Assembly (NCBI GenBank): GCA_002423205.1
Contig: DIUZ01000015.1
Coordinates: 1-16,264 of the forward strand
Direction: 5' to 3'
Length of the DNA stretch: 16,264 bases
Source of the DNA: Micavibrio sp. UBA6145
GTDB lineage: Bacteria > Pseudomonadota > Alphaproteobacteria > Micavibrionales > UBA1664
Below the pieces are notes generated by a model that searched no databases, had not been told where the DNA came from, and saw nothing but the letters and a program-made list of their open reading frames with translations. The first letter of the stretch is position 1. Each line of letters starts with the position of its first letter. Positions 7,371 to 13,983 of the stretch are shown here, one piece after another. A program made the position numbers and the translations under genes.

Positions 7371-8510
7371 TTAAATCAGGATAGCGCCGTTAAGCGACGT
7401 TAAGACCATCCGCCCCGCATGTGTCGGGGTCAGGCGGCTGTCGCTTTTTTCCAGCAGCCCTTCGGCCTTGAGCATCGCGATCTTGTCGAGGTTGAGCCAG
7501 TCCGGGTTTAACCCCTCCATCGCCACCCCCTCGCGCAGGCGCAGCCCCATCATCAACCGTTCATCAAACTGCGCGCGCACGTCGATGGCTTCAAAGGAAT
7601 GATAGCCGTGGCCGTCACGCTCCACCCGCGCCAGCCATTCTTCCGGCGCGCGGTGCGTGCGGGTGGCCTGCACCTGGCCATTCAGGACCAACCGGCCATG
7701 GGCACCCGGCCCGATACCCGCATATTCGCCGTACCGCCAGTAAGTCAGGTTATGACGGCTTTCTTGCCCGGGCCGCGCATGGTTGGAAACCTCATAAGCC
7801 GGCATACCGGCATCATTAAGCATACTTTGTGTTATTTCATAAAGACTTGTAGATGTATCCTCATCCGGTATCTGAAGACGTTTTGAATGGTAAAGCGTAT
7901 GGAATTGGGTCCCCGGCTCAATCGTCAGCTGGTAGACCGACATATGATCCCCGGCCATGAGGATGGCCTCAGCCAGTTCTTCCGCCCATGCCTCGCTGGT
8001 CTGCCCTGACCTTGCATAGATCAGGTCGAAGGAATAGCGGTCGAAAATGCGCTCCGCCAGCTTCACAGCCTCCTTGGCCTCACCCACGCTGTGCATGCGC
8101 CCCAAAGCCTTTAAATCCGTGCCACGCAGCGACTGCACCCCGATGGACACACGGTTAATGCCCGCCGCACGAAAATCCCTGAATTTGCCGGCCTCGACCG
8201 AGGTCGGGTTGGCCTCCAGCGTGATTTCGCACCTCTCATCCAGCCCCCACTGGCGCTCCGCCTCGTTCAACACAGCGCCCACCGTATCCGCCGCCATCAG
8301 GCTGGGCGTACCGCCCCCGAAAAACACGGACGTGATCAGGCGCGGCCCCGTCAGCGCCGCGACATGGCGCATTTCCGCCAGCAGCGCCTCTTTCCACTGC
8401 GCATCGTTAACCCCTTCCCGGACATGGGAATTAAAGTCGCAATATGGGCACTTTGCCTTGCAAAACGGCCAGTGCACATACAGAGCCATGGGGGTAATCG
8501 GCGTCGTCAT
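7371..8510 (-). CDS. hemW: HemW, radical SAM heme-binding protein (coproporphyrinogen III oxidase-like)
   Basis: A 379-residue cytoplasmic radical SAM protein. The cluster motif is HWPFCKAKCPYCDFNSH (about residues 12-28), giving CxxxCxxC. Next come FFGGGTPSL, ITLEANPTSVE, the RVSIGVQSL strand, and the family signature HNLTYWRYGEYAGIGPGAHG in the HemW domain. HemW proteins bind heme and are proposed to deliver it to respiratory enzymes; they were long misannotated as HemN, and true HemN has different N-terminal residues. I use ATG 8510, which is 9 codons before HWPFC. The open frame continues to an ATG at 8561, but those codons overlap a probable promoter. An AAGGA lies 17 bases upstream of ATG 8510, too far for a normal ribosome site, so the start is not certain. 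In many alphaproteobacteria hemW directly follows rdgB; here an unrelated opposite-strand gene lies between. Confidence 0.95.
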   Translation of the reverse strand: MTTPITPMALYVHWPFCKAKCPYCDFNSHVREGVNDAQWKEALLAEMRHVAALTGPRLITSVFFGGGTPSLMAADTVGAVLNEAERQWGLDERCEITLEANPTSVEAGKFRDFRAAGINRVSIGVQSLRGTDLKALGRMHSVGEAKEAVKLAERIFDRYSFDLIYARSGQTSEAWAEELAEAILMAGDHMSVYQLTIEPGTQFHTLYHSKRLQIPDEDTSTSLYEITQSMLNDAGMPAYEVSNHARPGQESRHNLTYWRYGEYAGIGPGAHGRLVLNGQVQATRTHRAPEEWLARVERDGHGYHSFEAIDVRAQFDERLMMGLRLREGVAMEGLNPDWLNLDKIAMLKAEGLLEKSDSRLTPTHAGRMVLTSLNGAILI

Positions 8511-8584
8511 GATCGTAAAAATTGCATTCCTTGGTATGTCTTGCTTATATGCAAAAAACATAAAATTTCACAGGGATTCTTGAT
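8511..8584. promoter_or_regulatory. Divergent intergenic region between hemW and the 357-residue gene
   Basis: This AT-rich 74-base gap should carry promoters in both directions. For hemW (minus strand) the best match is GTGAAA (8571-8566), a 16-base spacer and TATAAG (8549-8544). For the plus-strand gene it is TTGCAT (8522-8527), an 18-base spacer and TATATG (8546-8551), followed by the ribosome site AGGGA (8572-8576). Both are modest matches and they overlap, so the two directions would compete for polymerase. Confidence 0.4.
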
Positions 8585-9658
8585 ATGGGACATACAACTG
8601 AGCCGGTATTCCAGACAGCCTATGATTTAAAGCGCGCGCGCCGCATCAGCCGCCAGATCAAACGCACCATCGAAGGTCTCTACAAACATCTCGGCCGGGA
8701 CCGCAGCATCAGCGTTGAGTACATGTTTCCCGAAGGCCCCATCACGACACATGACGACCGCGCGGTTGTTGAAATCAGCCTGCTGCGCAAACTGGATGAC
8801 GGCAACTTCGCAACCGAAGCCGTTGTTAAAATGTTTCCCGTCGTCCAATCGCATAACGGTGCCAAACATGTGTTTGGCCTCCGTGGCATGACGATCGCCC
8901 GTCCCGCGTTTGCGCGTTATCACGTGGACGACATGTTCAAAACCACGAATGAAACCGCCCCGCGCATGGCGCGCAAGATTTTTGAAGCCGTGAAGGAAAG
9001 CGGCTTTATCGAATATGATGGTATCCCGAATTATCTTCCCCTCGATATCGCCTATGATATCGACCCTGATTTTCCTGAAATGTTTGGCTTTGAAACGGTT
9101 TCCAGCGCAAGCGTCATGCCAGAAAAGACCGCGACCAATGCCGAGAAAAGCCACTACCGCCGCCTGTGGACCAAGCGTGAAAAATTCATCCACGAAGCGG
9201 CAAAGCGCCTGAAATCGGAATTCCAGCGCCAGTCGGGCCATCTTTTCAAGACCGTAAAAATCGACATCAATCCCGACACCGAAAGATTCCGCCTGACATT
9301 CCAGGCCAAGCGCGCCTTCGAAGGCCGCTACACCGTGCTGGAAGGCAACTTCAACATCAAATGGGACAAGAAGAACCGCCTCGCCTCTGAATTCACATTC
9401 AATATTGAAAGCGCGTCACTGCGCCGTGAATTCCAGCATGTCGCCCTGCCCGTCATCGACATTACGGATGAGCCGATGGCAGCCGCCGAAATGCTCAAAG
9501 TGCTCTACGAAACACAAAGCCTTGCGCACAATCCGCGCGCGGAAACGCTGGCATGGACGGAGCGTCAGAACCGCCCGAATAAAAAGGACCGCGCGGTGGC
9601 CCACCGCGTTGACCGCCGGCGTGCGCGCCAGAGCACGCACCAGATGCGTTTTCACTAA
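8585..9658 (+). CDS. Hypothetical cytoplasmic protein, 357 residues
   Basis: I do not recognise this protein. It has an AGGGA ribosome site 8 bases before its ATG and normal GC-rich codon use, so it is a real gene. It has no signal peptide, no membrane helix and no cysteine. Residues about 10-40 are a basic helix (KRARRISRQIKRTIEGLYKH), 40-180 are mixed alpha/beta with segments such as RAVVEISLLRKLDD and KHVFGLRGMTIARPAF, 185-245 are a charged helical stretch, and 245-310 have alternating strands (KTVKIDINPDTERFRLTF). The last 30 residues are strongly basic (VDRRRARQ), as in nucleic-acid-binding tails. It lies between hemW and rdgB on the opposite strand and ends 2 bases from the rdgB stop, breaking a conserved gene order. 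Confidence 0.8.
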   Translation: MGHTTEPVFQTAYDLKRARRISRQIKRTIEGLYKHLGRDRSISVEYMFPEGPITTHDDRAVVEISLLRKLDDGNFATEAVVKMFPVVQSHNGAKHVFGLRGMTIARPAFARYHVDDMFKTTNETAPRMARKIFEAVKESGFIEYDGIPNYLPLDIAYDIDPDFPEMFGFETVSSASVMPEKTATNAEKSHYRRLWTKREKFIHEAAKRLKSEFQRQSGHLFKTVKIDINPDTERFRLTFQAKRAFEGRYTVLEGNFNIKWDKKNRLASEFTFNIESASLRREFQHVALPVIDITDEPMAAAEMLKVLYETQSLAHNPRAETLAWTERQNRPNKKDRAVAHRVDRRRARQSTHQMRFH

Positions 9659-9660
9659 CG

Positions 9661-10281
9661 CTAAAACGCTTTTTTGATTAATTCTTCGACCGCCCGCCCG
9701 CGGTGTGAAAACGCGTTTTTCTCGCTCATGCTCATCTCGGCATAGGTGCGGCTTTCGCCTTTCGGCATAAAAATCGGGTCATATCCGTGACCTTGGTTAC
9801 CACGCGGCGGCCAGACGATATTACCATCCACCTTGCCCTCCGCCCATTCCATATGTCCGTCCGGCCATGCCAGCACCAGCACCGCCATAAAATGCGCATC
9901 CGTGTTGTCGGTGCCGCCCAGTTGCATGCGGTCATGCACCAGCGTCATGGCCTTGTTGAAGTCCTTCTCTGCCCCGCCCCACCGCGCCGAATAAATACCG
10001 GGATTACCGCCCAGCGCGTCAACACAAAGCCCGCTGTCATCCGCAAGGCAAGGCAGGCCCGAAGCCTTTGCCGCTGCCTGCGCCTTGATCTTGGCATTGT
10101 CCAGAAACGTCGCGCCGTCTTCCACCGGCTCAGGCAAATCCAGTTCTCCGGACGACAGAAGTTTCTCAACCCGCCCGCCCAGCATGACACGAAATTCTTC
10201 CAGCTTGCCCGTGTTATGCGTAGCCACCAGCAACGTGCCGCCGTCAAAAATGCGTGTCTTGGATTTCTTCTTCCAGAACAT
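9661..10281 (-). CDS. rdgB: RdgB/HAM1 dITP/XTP pyrophosphatase
   Basis: A cytoplasmic house-cleaning enzyme of 206 residues that hydrolyses dITP, ITP and XTP to monophosphates and PPi, keeping deaminated purines out of nucleic acids. The diagnostic motifs are all present: VATHNTGKLEEF (about 19-30), ADDSGLCVDALGG with the catalytic acidic pair (about 80-92), NPGIYSARWGG, GHGYDPIF, and near the end FSHRGRA. The N-terminal MFWKKKSKTRIF precedes the core by about a dozen residues and is a little longer than usual. Its ATG overlaps the rph stop by one base (TAATG, 10283-10279), so it is translated by coupling from rph. The stop is TAG. Confidence 0.97.
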   Translation of the reverse strand: MFWKKKSKTRIFDGGTLLVATHNTGKLEEFRVMLGGRVEKLLSSGELDLPEPVEDGATFLDNAKIKAQAAAKASGLPCLADDSGLCVDALGGNPGIYSARWGGAEKDFNKAMTLVHDRMQLGGTDNTDAHFMAVLVLAWPDGHMEWAEGKVDGNIVWPPRGNQGHGYDPIFMPKGESRTYAEMSMSEKNAFSHRGRAVEELIKKAF

Positions 10282-11000
10282 TATTTACCCAAAGCCGCTT
10301 TTTGCTTGATCGCCAATTCGCTGCAGCCTTTTTTGGCCAGCGACAAAAGCGTCAGCAATTGTTCTTCCGTGAAGGGTGTTTTTTCCGCCGTTCCCTGAAT
10401 TTCAACGATGCCGCCAGATCCTGTAATGACAAAATTCGCATCCGTATCCGCCGCTGAATCTTCCGGGTAATCAAGGTCCAGCACCGGCTGCCCCTGATAA
10501 ATGCCGCAGGAAATGGCCGATACACTGTCGATAATCGGCTCAATCGCAATCACGTTCATTTTCTTAAGATGTCCAACCGCCTGCACCAGCGCGATATACG
10601 CACCCGTGATCGCCGCCGTGCGCGTGCCGCCGTCGGCCTGCAGAACATCGCAGTCAATTTTGATCTGGCGCTCGCCCAGTGCTTCCAGTTTAACAACGGC
10701 GCGAAGCGCGCGGCCGATCAGACGCTGAATTTCCTGCGTACGGCCCGTTTGCTTGCCCTTGGCGGCTTCACGGTCGGTACGCTGGTTGGTCGCGCGGGGC
10801 AGCATGCCGTATTCCGCTGTCACCCAGCCCTTGCCGGTACCTTTAAGCCAGCCCGGCGCCTTCTCGTCCACCGACGCCGTGCACAGCACATGCGTATCGC
10901 CGAATTTAACAAGACAGCTGCCTTCCGCATGGCGCGAAACGCCGGTCACAAGTTCAACGGTACGAAGCTGGTCGGCGCTGCGGCCTGATGGGCGGGTCAT
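10281..11000 (-). CDS. rph: Ribonuclease PH (tRNA 3'-end phosphorolytic exoribonuclease)
   Basis: RNase PH of 239 residues, the usual length; it trims tRNA 3' ends with phosphate and forms hexameric rings. Family motifs visible in order are MTRPSGR, HAEGSCLVKFGDTHVLCTAS, GWVTAEYGMLPRAT, the phosphate-binding RTQEIQRLIGRALRA, DCDVLQADGGTRTAAITGAY, and the C-terminal IVEIQGTAEKTPF. Unlike E. coli K-12 there is no frameshift. The ATG at 11000 has an AGGAC ribosome site (11013-11009) at 8-9 bases. It diverges from hrcA across 80 bases and is followed without a gap by rdgB in one operon. Confidence 0.97.
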   Translation of the reverse strand: MTRPSGRSADQLRTVELVTGVSRHAEGSCLVKFGDTHVLCTASVDEKAPGWLKGTGKGWVTAEYGMLPRATNQRTDREAAKGKQTGRTQEIQRLIGRALRAVVKLEALGERQIKIDCDVLQADGGTRTAAITGAYIALVQAVGHLKKMNVIAIEPIIDSVSAISCGIYQGQPVLDLDYPEDSAADTDANFVITGSGGIVEIQGTAEKTPFTEEQLLTLLSLAKKGCSELAIKQKAALGK

Positions 11001-11044
11001 AAGTATCTGTCCTGCATAGGTTGAGCCCCGGTTTTAACCTTCAT

Positions 11045-11073
11045 TTGCCACCCCGGCAACCCCGCGCTATTTT
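11045..11073 (+). promoter_or_regulatory. Promoter of hrcA with a small dyad at the -35 box
   Basis: TTGCCA (11045-11050), a 17-base spacer and TATTTT (11068-11073). The -10 box ends 7 bases before the ATG at 11081, which suggests a leaderless transcript. TTGCC (11045-11049) and GGCAA (11055-11059) form an inverted repeat with a 5-base gap over the -35 box, a possible but short operator. No CIRCE sequence is present. Confidence 0.6.
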
Positions 11074-11080
11074 AAGGGCC

Positions 11081-12115
11081 ATGCTTTCGGACATTAATGA
11101 CCGCGCCCAGGAAATATTCCGCCTTGTTGTCGATTCCTATCTGACGACCGGCGAACCCGTGGGCTCGCGCACCCTGTCCAAACTGCTGGGCCAGGGCCAG
11201 GTTTCGTCCCTTTCGCCCGCATCCATCCGCAATGTCATGGCCGACCTCGAAGACATGGGTCTGCTTTACGCGCCGCACACTTCGGCGGGCCGCCTGCCTA
11301 CTGAAACCGGCTTGCGTTTTTTTGTCGATGCACTCATGGAAGTGAACACGCTTCAGGCATCTGAAAAACACAGCATTGAAAATCTGAAAAATTCATCCAA
11401 CATCGACACGCTGTTTGCCGAAACCGGGAAACTGGTCGCTGGCCTGTCCGGCGGCGCGGCCATCATCGCCACCCCGAAACTCGACCGCGCCGTGCGCCAG
11501 ATTCAGTTTGTCGCGATTGGCGAGGGCCGCACGCTCGCCATTCTCGTCTTCGCGGACGGCAGTGTTGAAAACCGCATGATGCAATTGCCCGCTGACCTGC
11601 CGCCGGCATCGCTGGTCTCCGCCGGCAATTATCTCAACGCACGCCTTGCGGGCCATACTTTATCGCATGCGCGTAAAACCATTCTTGAAGATATCAAAAC
11701 CAACCGCACTGAGCTTGATACGCTTTCCGCGTCCGTTGTCGAACAGGGTCTTGCCATTGCAGATCAGGAAACCGGCCAGTTTTTTGTGCGCGGCGCAGCC
11801 AAACTGCTGGAAGATGTGAAGGCCATCGAAGACCTTGAATCCATCCAGAAACTCATCGATCTTCTCGACCAGCAGGAAACCATGGCCCGCCTGCTCGAAG
11901 CCGCCGAAACCGGCCAGGGCGTGCGCATTTACATCGGCTCAGAAAACCGCCTCTTCCGTCACGCGGGTCTATCCATGGTCGTGGCCCCCGCCCGTGGCCG
12001 TGACCAGTCGGTCGTCGGTGCCATCGGCGTGATCGGCCCCACCCGCCTGAACTATGGCCGCGTGGTCCCCATCGTCGATTATACGTCACAAGTCATCGCC
12101 AAACTGCTGGGCTGA
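11081..12115 (+). CDS. hrcA: HrcA, heat-shock transcriptional repressor
   Basis: A 344-residue repressor that binds CIRCE operators of chaperone genes, usually groESL in alphaproteobacteria, and depends on GroEL for folding. Seen here are the N-terminal winged helix with LVVDSYLTTGEPVGSRTLSK and SPASIRNVMADLEDMGLL (about 10-65), the signature HTSAGRLPTETGLRFFVD (about 66-83), the GAF-like middle domain, and the conserved end with IYIGSENR, VGAIGVIGPTRLNYGRVVPIVDY. I choose ATG 11081 because it opens directly into the conserved LSDINDRAQEIF helix; the frame runs back to a TTG at 11021, but that would place the promoter inside the gene. AAGGG lies only 2 bases before the ATG, too close to act as a ribosome site. 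The YjbR-like gene starts 3 bases after its stop. Confidence 0.96.
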   Translation: MLSDINDRAQEIFRLVVDSYLTTGEPVGSRTLSKLLGQGQVSSLSPASIRNVMADLEDMGLLYAPHTSAGRLPTETGLRFFVDALMEVNTLQASEKHSIENLKNSSNIDTLFAETGKLVAGLSGGAAIIATPKLDRAVRQIQFVAIGEGRTLAILVFADGSVENRMMQLPADLPPASLVSAGNYLNARLAGHTLSHARKTILEDIKTNRTELDTLSASVVEQGLAIADQETGQFFVRGAAKLLEDVKAIEDLESIQKLIDLLDQQETMARLLEAAETGQGVRIYIGSENRLFRHAGLSMVVAPARGRDQSVVGAIGVIGPTRLNYGRVVPIVDYTSQVIAKLLG

Positions 12116-12118
12116 CCC

Positions 12119-12466
12119 ATGGCGGCAAATCCAACGGTTAAGCTGCGCAAAATCTGCCTCGCCCTGCCCGACACCTATGAAATCGAAACATGGGGCGAAC
12201 CCACCTTTCGTACGCTGAAGGGTAAAATCTTCTGCATGCAGCAGCGCGAAGACGCCCGCAAAAACATCTGGTTCAAAGCGCCCCCGGGCAGCCAGCAGAT
12301 TTTGATCGAGGCCGCGCCGGAGGTTTTCTTCCGCCCACCCTATTTCGGGCATAAAGGCTGGGTCGGCATGTGGCTGGATGACGCCAGCGACTGGAATGAG
12401 GTCAAAACCCTGGTTGAACGCTCTTACGCCATGGTCGCCCCTAAAAAGCGACGCTTGATTGGTTAG
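12119..12466 (+). CDS. YjbR/MmcQ-fold (DUF419) protein
   Basis: A 115-residue cytoplasmic protein of the MmcQ/YjbR family, a small fold with a presumed nucleic-acid-binding shape and no established biochemical role. Family features are the early CLALPDTYEIETWGEPTFR segment (about 13-31), the strand KIFCMQQ, IWFKAPPGSQQILIEAAP, and the signature RPPYFGHKGWVGMWLD (about 72-87), followed by the helix EVKTLVERSYAMVAPKK. Only 3 bases separate it from the hrcA stop, so it is co-transcribed with hrcA. Its last codons contain the -35 box of the grpE promoter. Confidence 0.9.
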   Translation: MAANPTVKLRKICLALPDTYEIETWGEPTFRTLKGKIFCMQQREDARKNIWFKAPPGSQQILIEAAPEVFFRPPYFGHKGWVGMWLDDASDWNEVKTLVERSYAMVAPKKRRLIG

Positions 12467-12483
12467 GACGAACCCCCTACATA
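12455..12483 (+). promoter_or_regulatory. Promoter of grpE inside the end of the YjbR-like gene
   Basis: TTGATT (12455-12460), a 17-base spacer and TACATA (12478-12483). The -10 box ends 8 bases before the grpE ATG at 12492, so this is another candidate leaderless start. The AGGA at 12466-12469 is over 20 bases from the ATG and cannot be its ribosome site. It does not look like an RpoH promoter. Confidence 0.55.
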
Positions 12484-12491
12484 TTACTCCC

Positions 12492-13073
12492 ATGACCGAA
12501 GCTGCAAAAAACGACCATCTTGAGCCCGAGGCTCCCGCCGAAACCCAGACTGCCGCCCCTGCCGATAACACGCAGGTCGCCGCCCTTCAGGCCGAACTGA
12601 CCGAAACCAAAGACAAAATGCTCCGCGCGCTGGCCGATGCCGATAACGCCCGCAAACGTGCCGAGCGTATGCAGATCGACTCCACCAAATTTGCCGTCGC
12701 CGGTTTTGCGCGCGACATGCTGGATGTTTCCGACAATCTGCGCCGCGCCATCGAAGCCATCCCGGAATCCAAGCGTGAAGACGAAACCATCGCCAATCTG
12801 CTTCAGGGCATCGAAGCGACGGAACGTGTCATGCTCTCCACCCTTGAGCGTAACGGCATCCGTAAAATCGCCCCGACCACCGGCCAGTTTGACCCCAATC
12901 ACCACGAGGCCATGTTCGAAGCCGACGTCCCGGGCAAGAAACACGGCGAGATCATTCAATTGATCGAACCCGGTTACATGATCCACGAACGCCTCCTGCG
13001 CCCGGCCCGCGTCGGCGTCGCCAAAGGCGATCCGAACGTCCCGAACAGCCGCACCTTGGATGAAAGCGTCTAA
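12492..13073 (+). CDS. grpE: GrpE, nucleotide exchange factor of DnaK
   Basis: GrpE releases ADP from DnaK in the cytoplasm and works as a dimer. The protein has 193 residues, the usual length. Residues 1-30 are an acidic, Ala/Pro-rich disordered start. Residues 30-85 form the long dimerising coiled coil (LQAELTETKDKMLRALADADNARKR...). Residues 130-190 form the beta domain with GIRKIAPTTGQFDPNHHEAM, EIIQLIEPGYMIHERLLRPARV and VAKGDPN, all diagnostic. I start at ATG 12492; the longer frame from 12459 would include the promoter and the YjbR-gene stop region. DnaK is encoded 2.3 kb downstream, separated by unrelated genes. Confidence 0.96.
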   Translation: MTEAAKNDHLEPEAPAETQTAAPADNTQVAALQAELTETKDKMLRALADADNARKRAERMQIDSTKFAVAGFARDMLDVSDNLRRAIEAIPESKREDETIANLLQGIEATERVMLSTLERNGIRKIAPTTGQFDPNHHEAMFEADVPGKKHGEIIQLIEPGYMIHERLLRPARVGVAKGDPNVPNSRTLDESV

Positions 13074-13079
13074 TCAATA

Positions 13080-13170
13080 TTAGCGAGCCGACTGGCGAGC
13101 CGCGCGGCTAACCCGCGCGAAGCCAAGGAGGGCGCAGCCCGACGCCCGGCGTCTGAGGGGCATCTCAGAC
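13080..13170. repeat. GC-rich hairpin cluster after grpE, possible REP-like element or end-of-operon structure
   Basis: Within the 184-base gap between grpE and the porin gene, about 90 bases are packed with short inverted repeats. There is a perfect 12-base palindrome AGCCGCGCGGCT (13098-13109), TTAGC/GCTAA ends at 13080-13084 and 13107-13111, GGGC-gca-GCCC (13130-13140), and a perfect 7-bp hairpin GTCTGAG/CTCAGAC (13151-13157 with 13164-13170, loop GGGCAT). CGAGCCG occurs twice in direct orientation (13084-13090 and 13096-13102). No T-run follows, so it is not a standard terminator. No second copy occurs in this window; dispersed copies are a guess. I see no gene here; the 96-codon minus-strand frame crossing it looks like noise. 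Confidence 0.5.
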
Positions 13171-13237
13171 ACGAATCGGTCTAAAAAGTCGTAAAAAATC
13201 GACGAATCTTCTAAGACTTGAAGACGGTACTCATCTT

Positions 13238-13250
13238 CTCCGTCCGGAGG
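13238..13250 (+). promoter_or_regulatory. Ribosome binding site of the porin gene, able to pair with a nearby CTCC
   Basis: The site GGAGG (13246-13250) lies 7 bases before the ATG at 13258 and is the strongest Shine-Dalgarno match in this part of the window. CTCC (13238-13241) can fold onto GGAG (13246-13249) with a 4-base loop GTCC. The stem is only 4 bp, so the pairing may be incidental. Confidence 0.5.
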
Positions 13251-13257
13251 TTTATTT

Positions 13258-13983
13258 ATGAAACGTTTCGCCCTGTCCGCCGCTCTTCTGCTGGCCACGA
13301 CTTCTTTTGCATATGCTGAAGACCCGCTGCGCATGACCAACGCGTCTGTCACCGGTGAAGGCGGTGTCATGACCGACTATATCGTGCGCGGCATTTCGCG
13401 CTCCGACGGTCCCGCCGCGCAGGGCCGCATCCAGCTCAACCACCCGCTCGGCCTTCACGCCGGTGCGCAGGCCACGAACGTGGATATGAACATCGATGAT
13501 GACGCCTTCGTCGAAACCGTTCTCTACGGCGGCTACAAGGGCCAGTACGCAGGCATTGATTATGACGGCAAGATCGCATGGAACGGTTATCCCGGCGGCG
13601 ACAATGACGATATGGATTACTGGGAATTCACCGCACGCGGCGGCTACGATTTCGGCCCGTTCTACGGTGCGCTGACCTGGGCATTCAGCCCTGATTACAT
13701 CAACGGCTCCGGCATGTCCCTGTATTACGGCGGCGACCTTACGGTGCCGATGGGCACCGATTTCGCGCTCAAGGGCCATCTCGGCTTCCAGTTTGTGGAT
13801 GACGAAAACCGCTACATTTCATCCGACACGATGGATTGGGGTGCGGGTGTGAATTACAACTACGCCCCGTATGATGTCGACTTCGCGCTGGAATACGCCG
13901 ATACCGACCTCGACGACAACGAATGCACCGAAGAATGCGGTTCGCGCTTCCTGCTTCGCGCCACCAAAGATTTTGGCTGGTAA
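13258..13983 (+). CDS. Gcw_chp/TorF-family putative outer-membrane porin
   Basis: A 241-residue exported protein. The signal peptide is MKRFALSAALLLATTSFAYA, cleaved before EDP. The mature part begins with a strand pattern and the family segment VMTDYIVRGISRSDGPAAQG (about 38-57), typical of the Gcw_chp family (about 220-260 residues). It then alternates amphipathic strands and glycine-rich turns (HAGAQATNVDMNI, FVETVLYGGYKG, WEFTARGGYDFGPFYGALTW, AGVNYNYAPYDVDFALEY). It ends in FGW, so the C-terminal aromatic is Trp rather than the usual Phe. These proteins are predicted beta-barrels with no firmly known substrate. A cysteine pair (NECTEECGS) lies in the last periplasmic or surface turn. It has a good GGAGG site. 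Its last 11 bases overlap the RibD-type reductase gene. Confidence 0.88.
   Translation: MKRFALSAALLLATTSFAYAEDPLRMTNASVTGEGGVMTDYIVRGISRSDGPAAQGRIQLNHPLGLHAGAQATNVDMNIDDDAFVETVLYGGYKGQYAGIDYDGKIAWNGYPGGDNDDMDYWEFTARGGYDFGPFYGALTWAFSPDYINGSGMSLYYGGDLTVPMGTDFALKGHLGFQFVDDENRYISSDTMDWGAGVNYNYAPYDVDFALEYADTDLDDNECTEECGSRFLLRATKDFGW

Noticed and set aside
8047..8583. A 178-codon plus-strand frame opposite hemW
   Set aside because: Antisense to a strongly conserved radical SAM gene; Ser/Arg/Pro-rich without domain features.
11021..11080. A TTG start 20 codons upstream for hrcA
   Set aside because: The extension has no family similarity and would include the promoter; ATG 11081 opens into the conserved first helix.
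13080..13111. TTAGC...GCTAA resembling a CIRCE operator after grpE
   Set aside because: Only the outer five bases match CIRCE, the inner halves do not, and the spacing between nine-base arms would be 14 rather than 9.
13080..13370. A 96-codon minus-strand frame through the grpE-porin gap
   Set aside because: It is antisense to the porin signal peptide and crosses the hairpin cluster. The Arg/Ala/Ser-rich end reflects GC repeats, not a protein.
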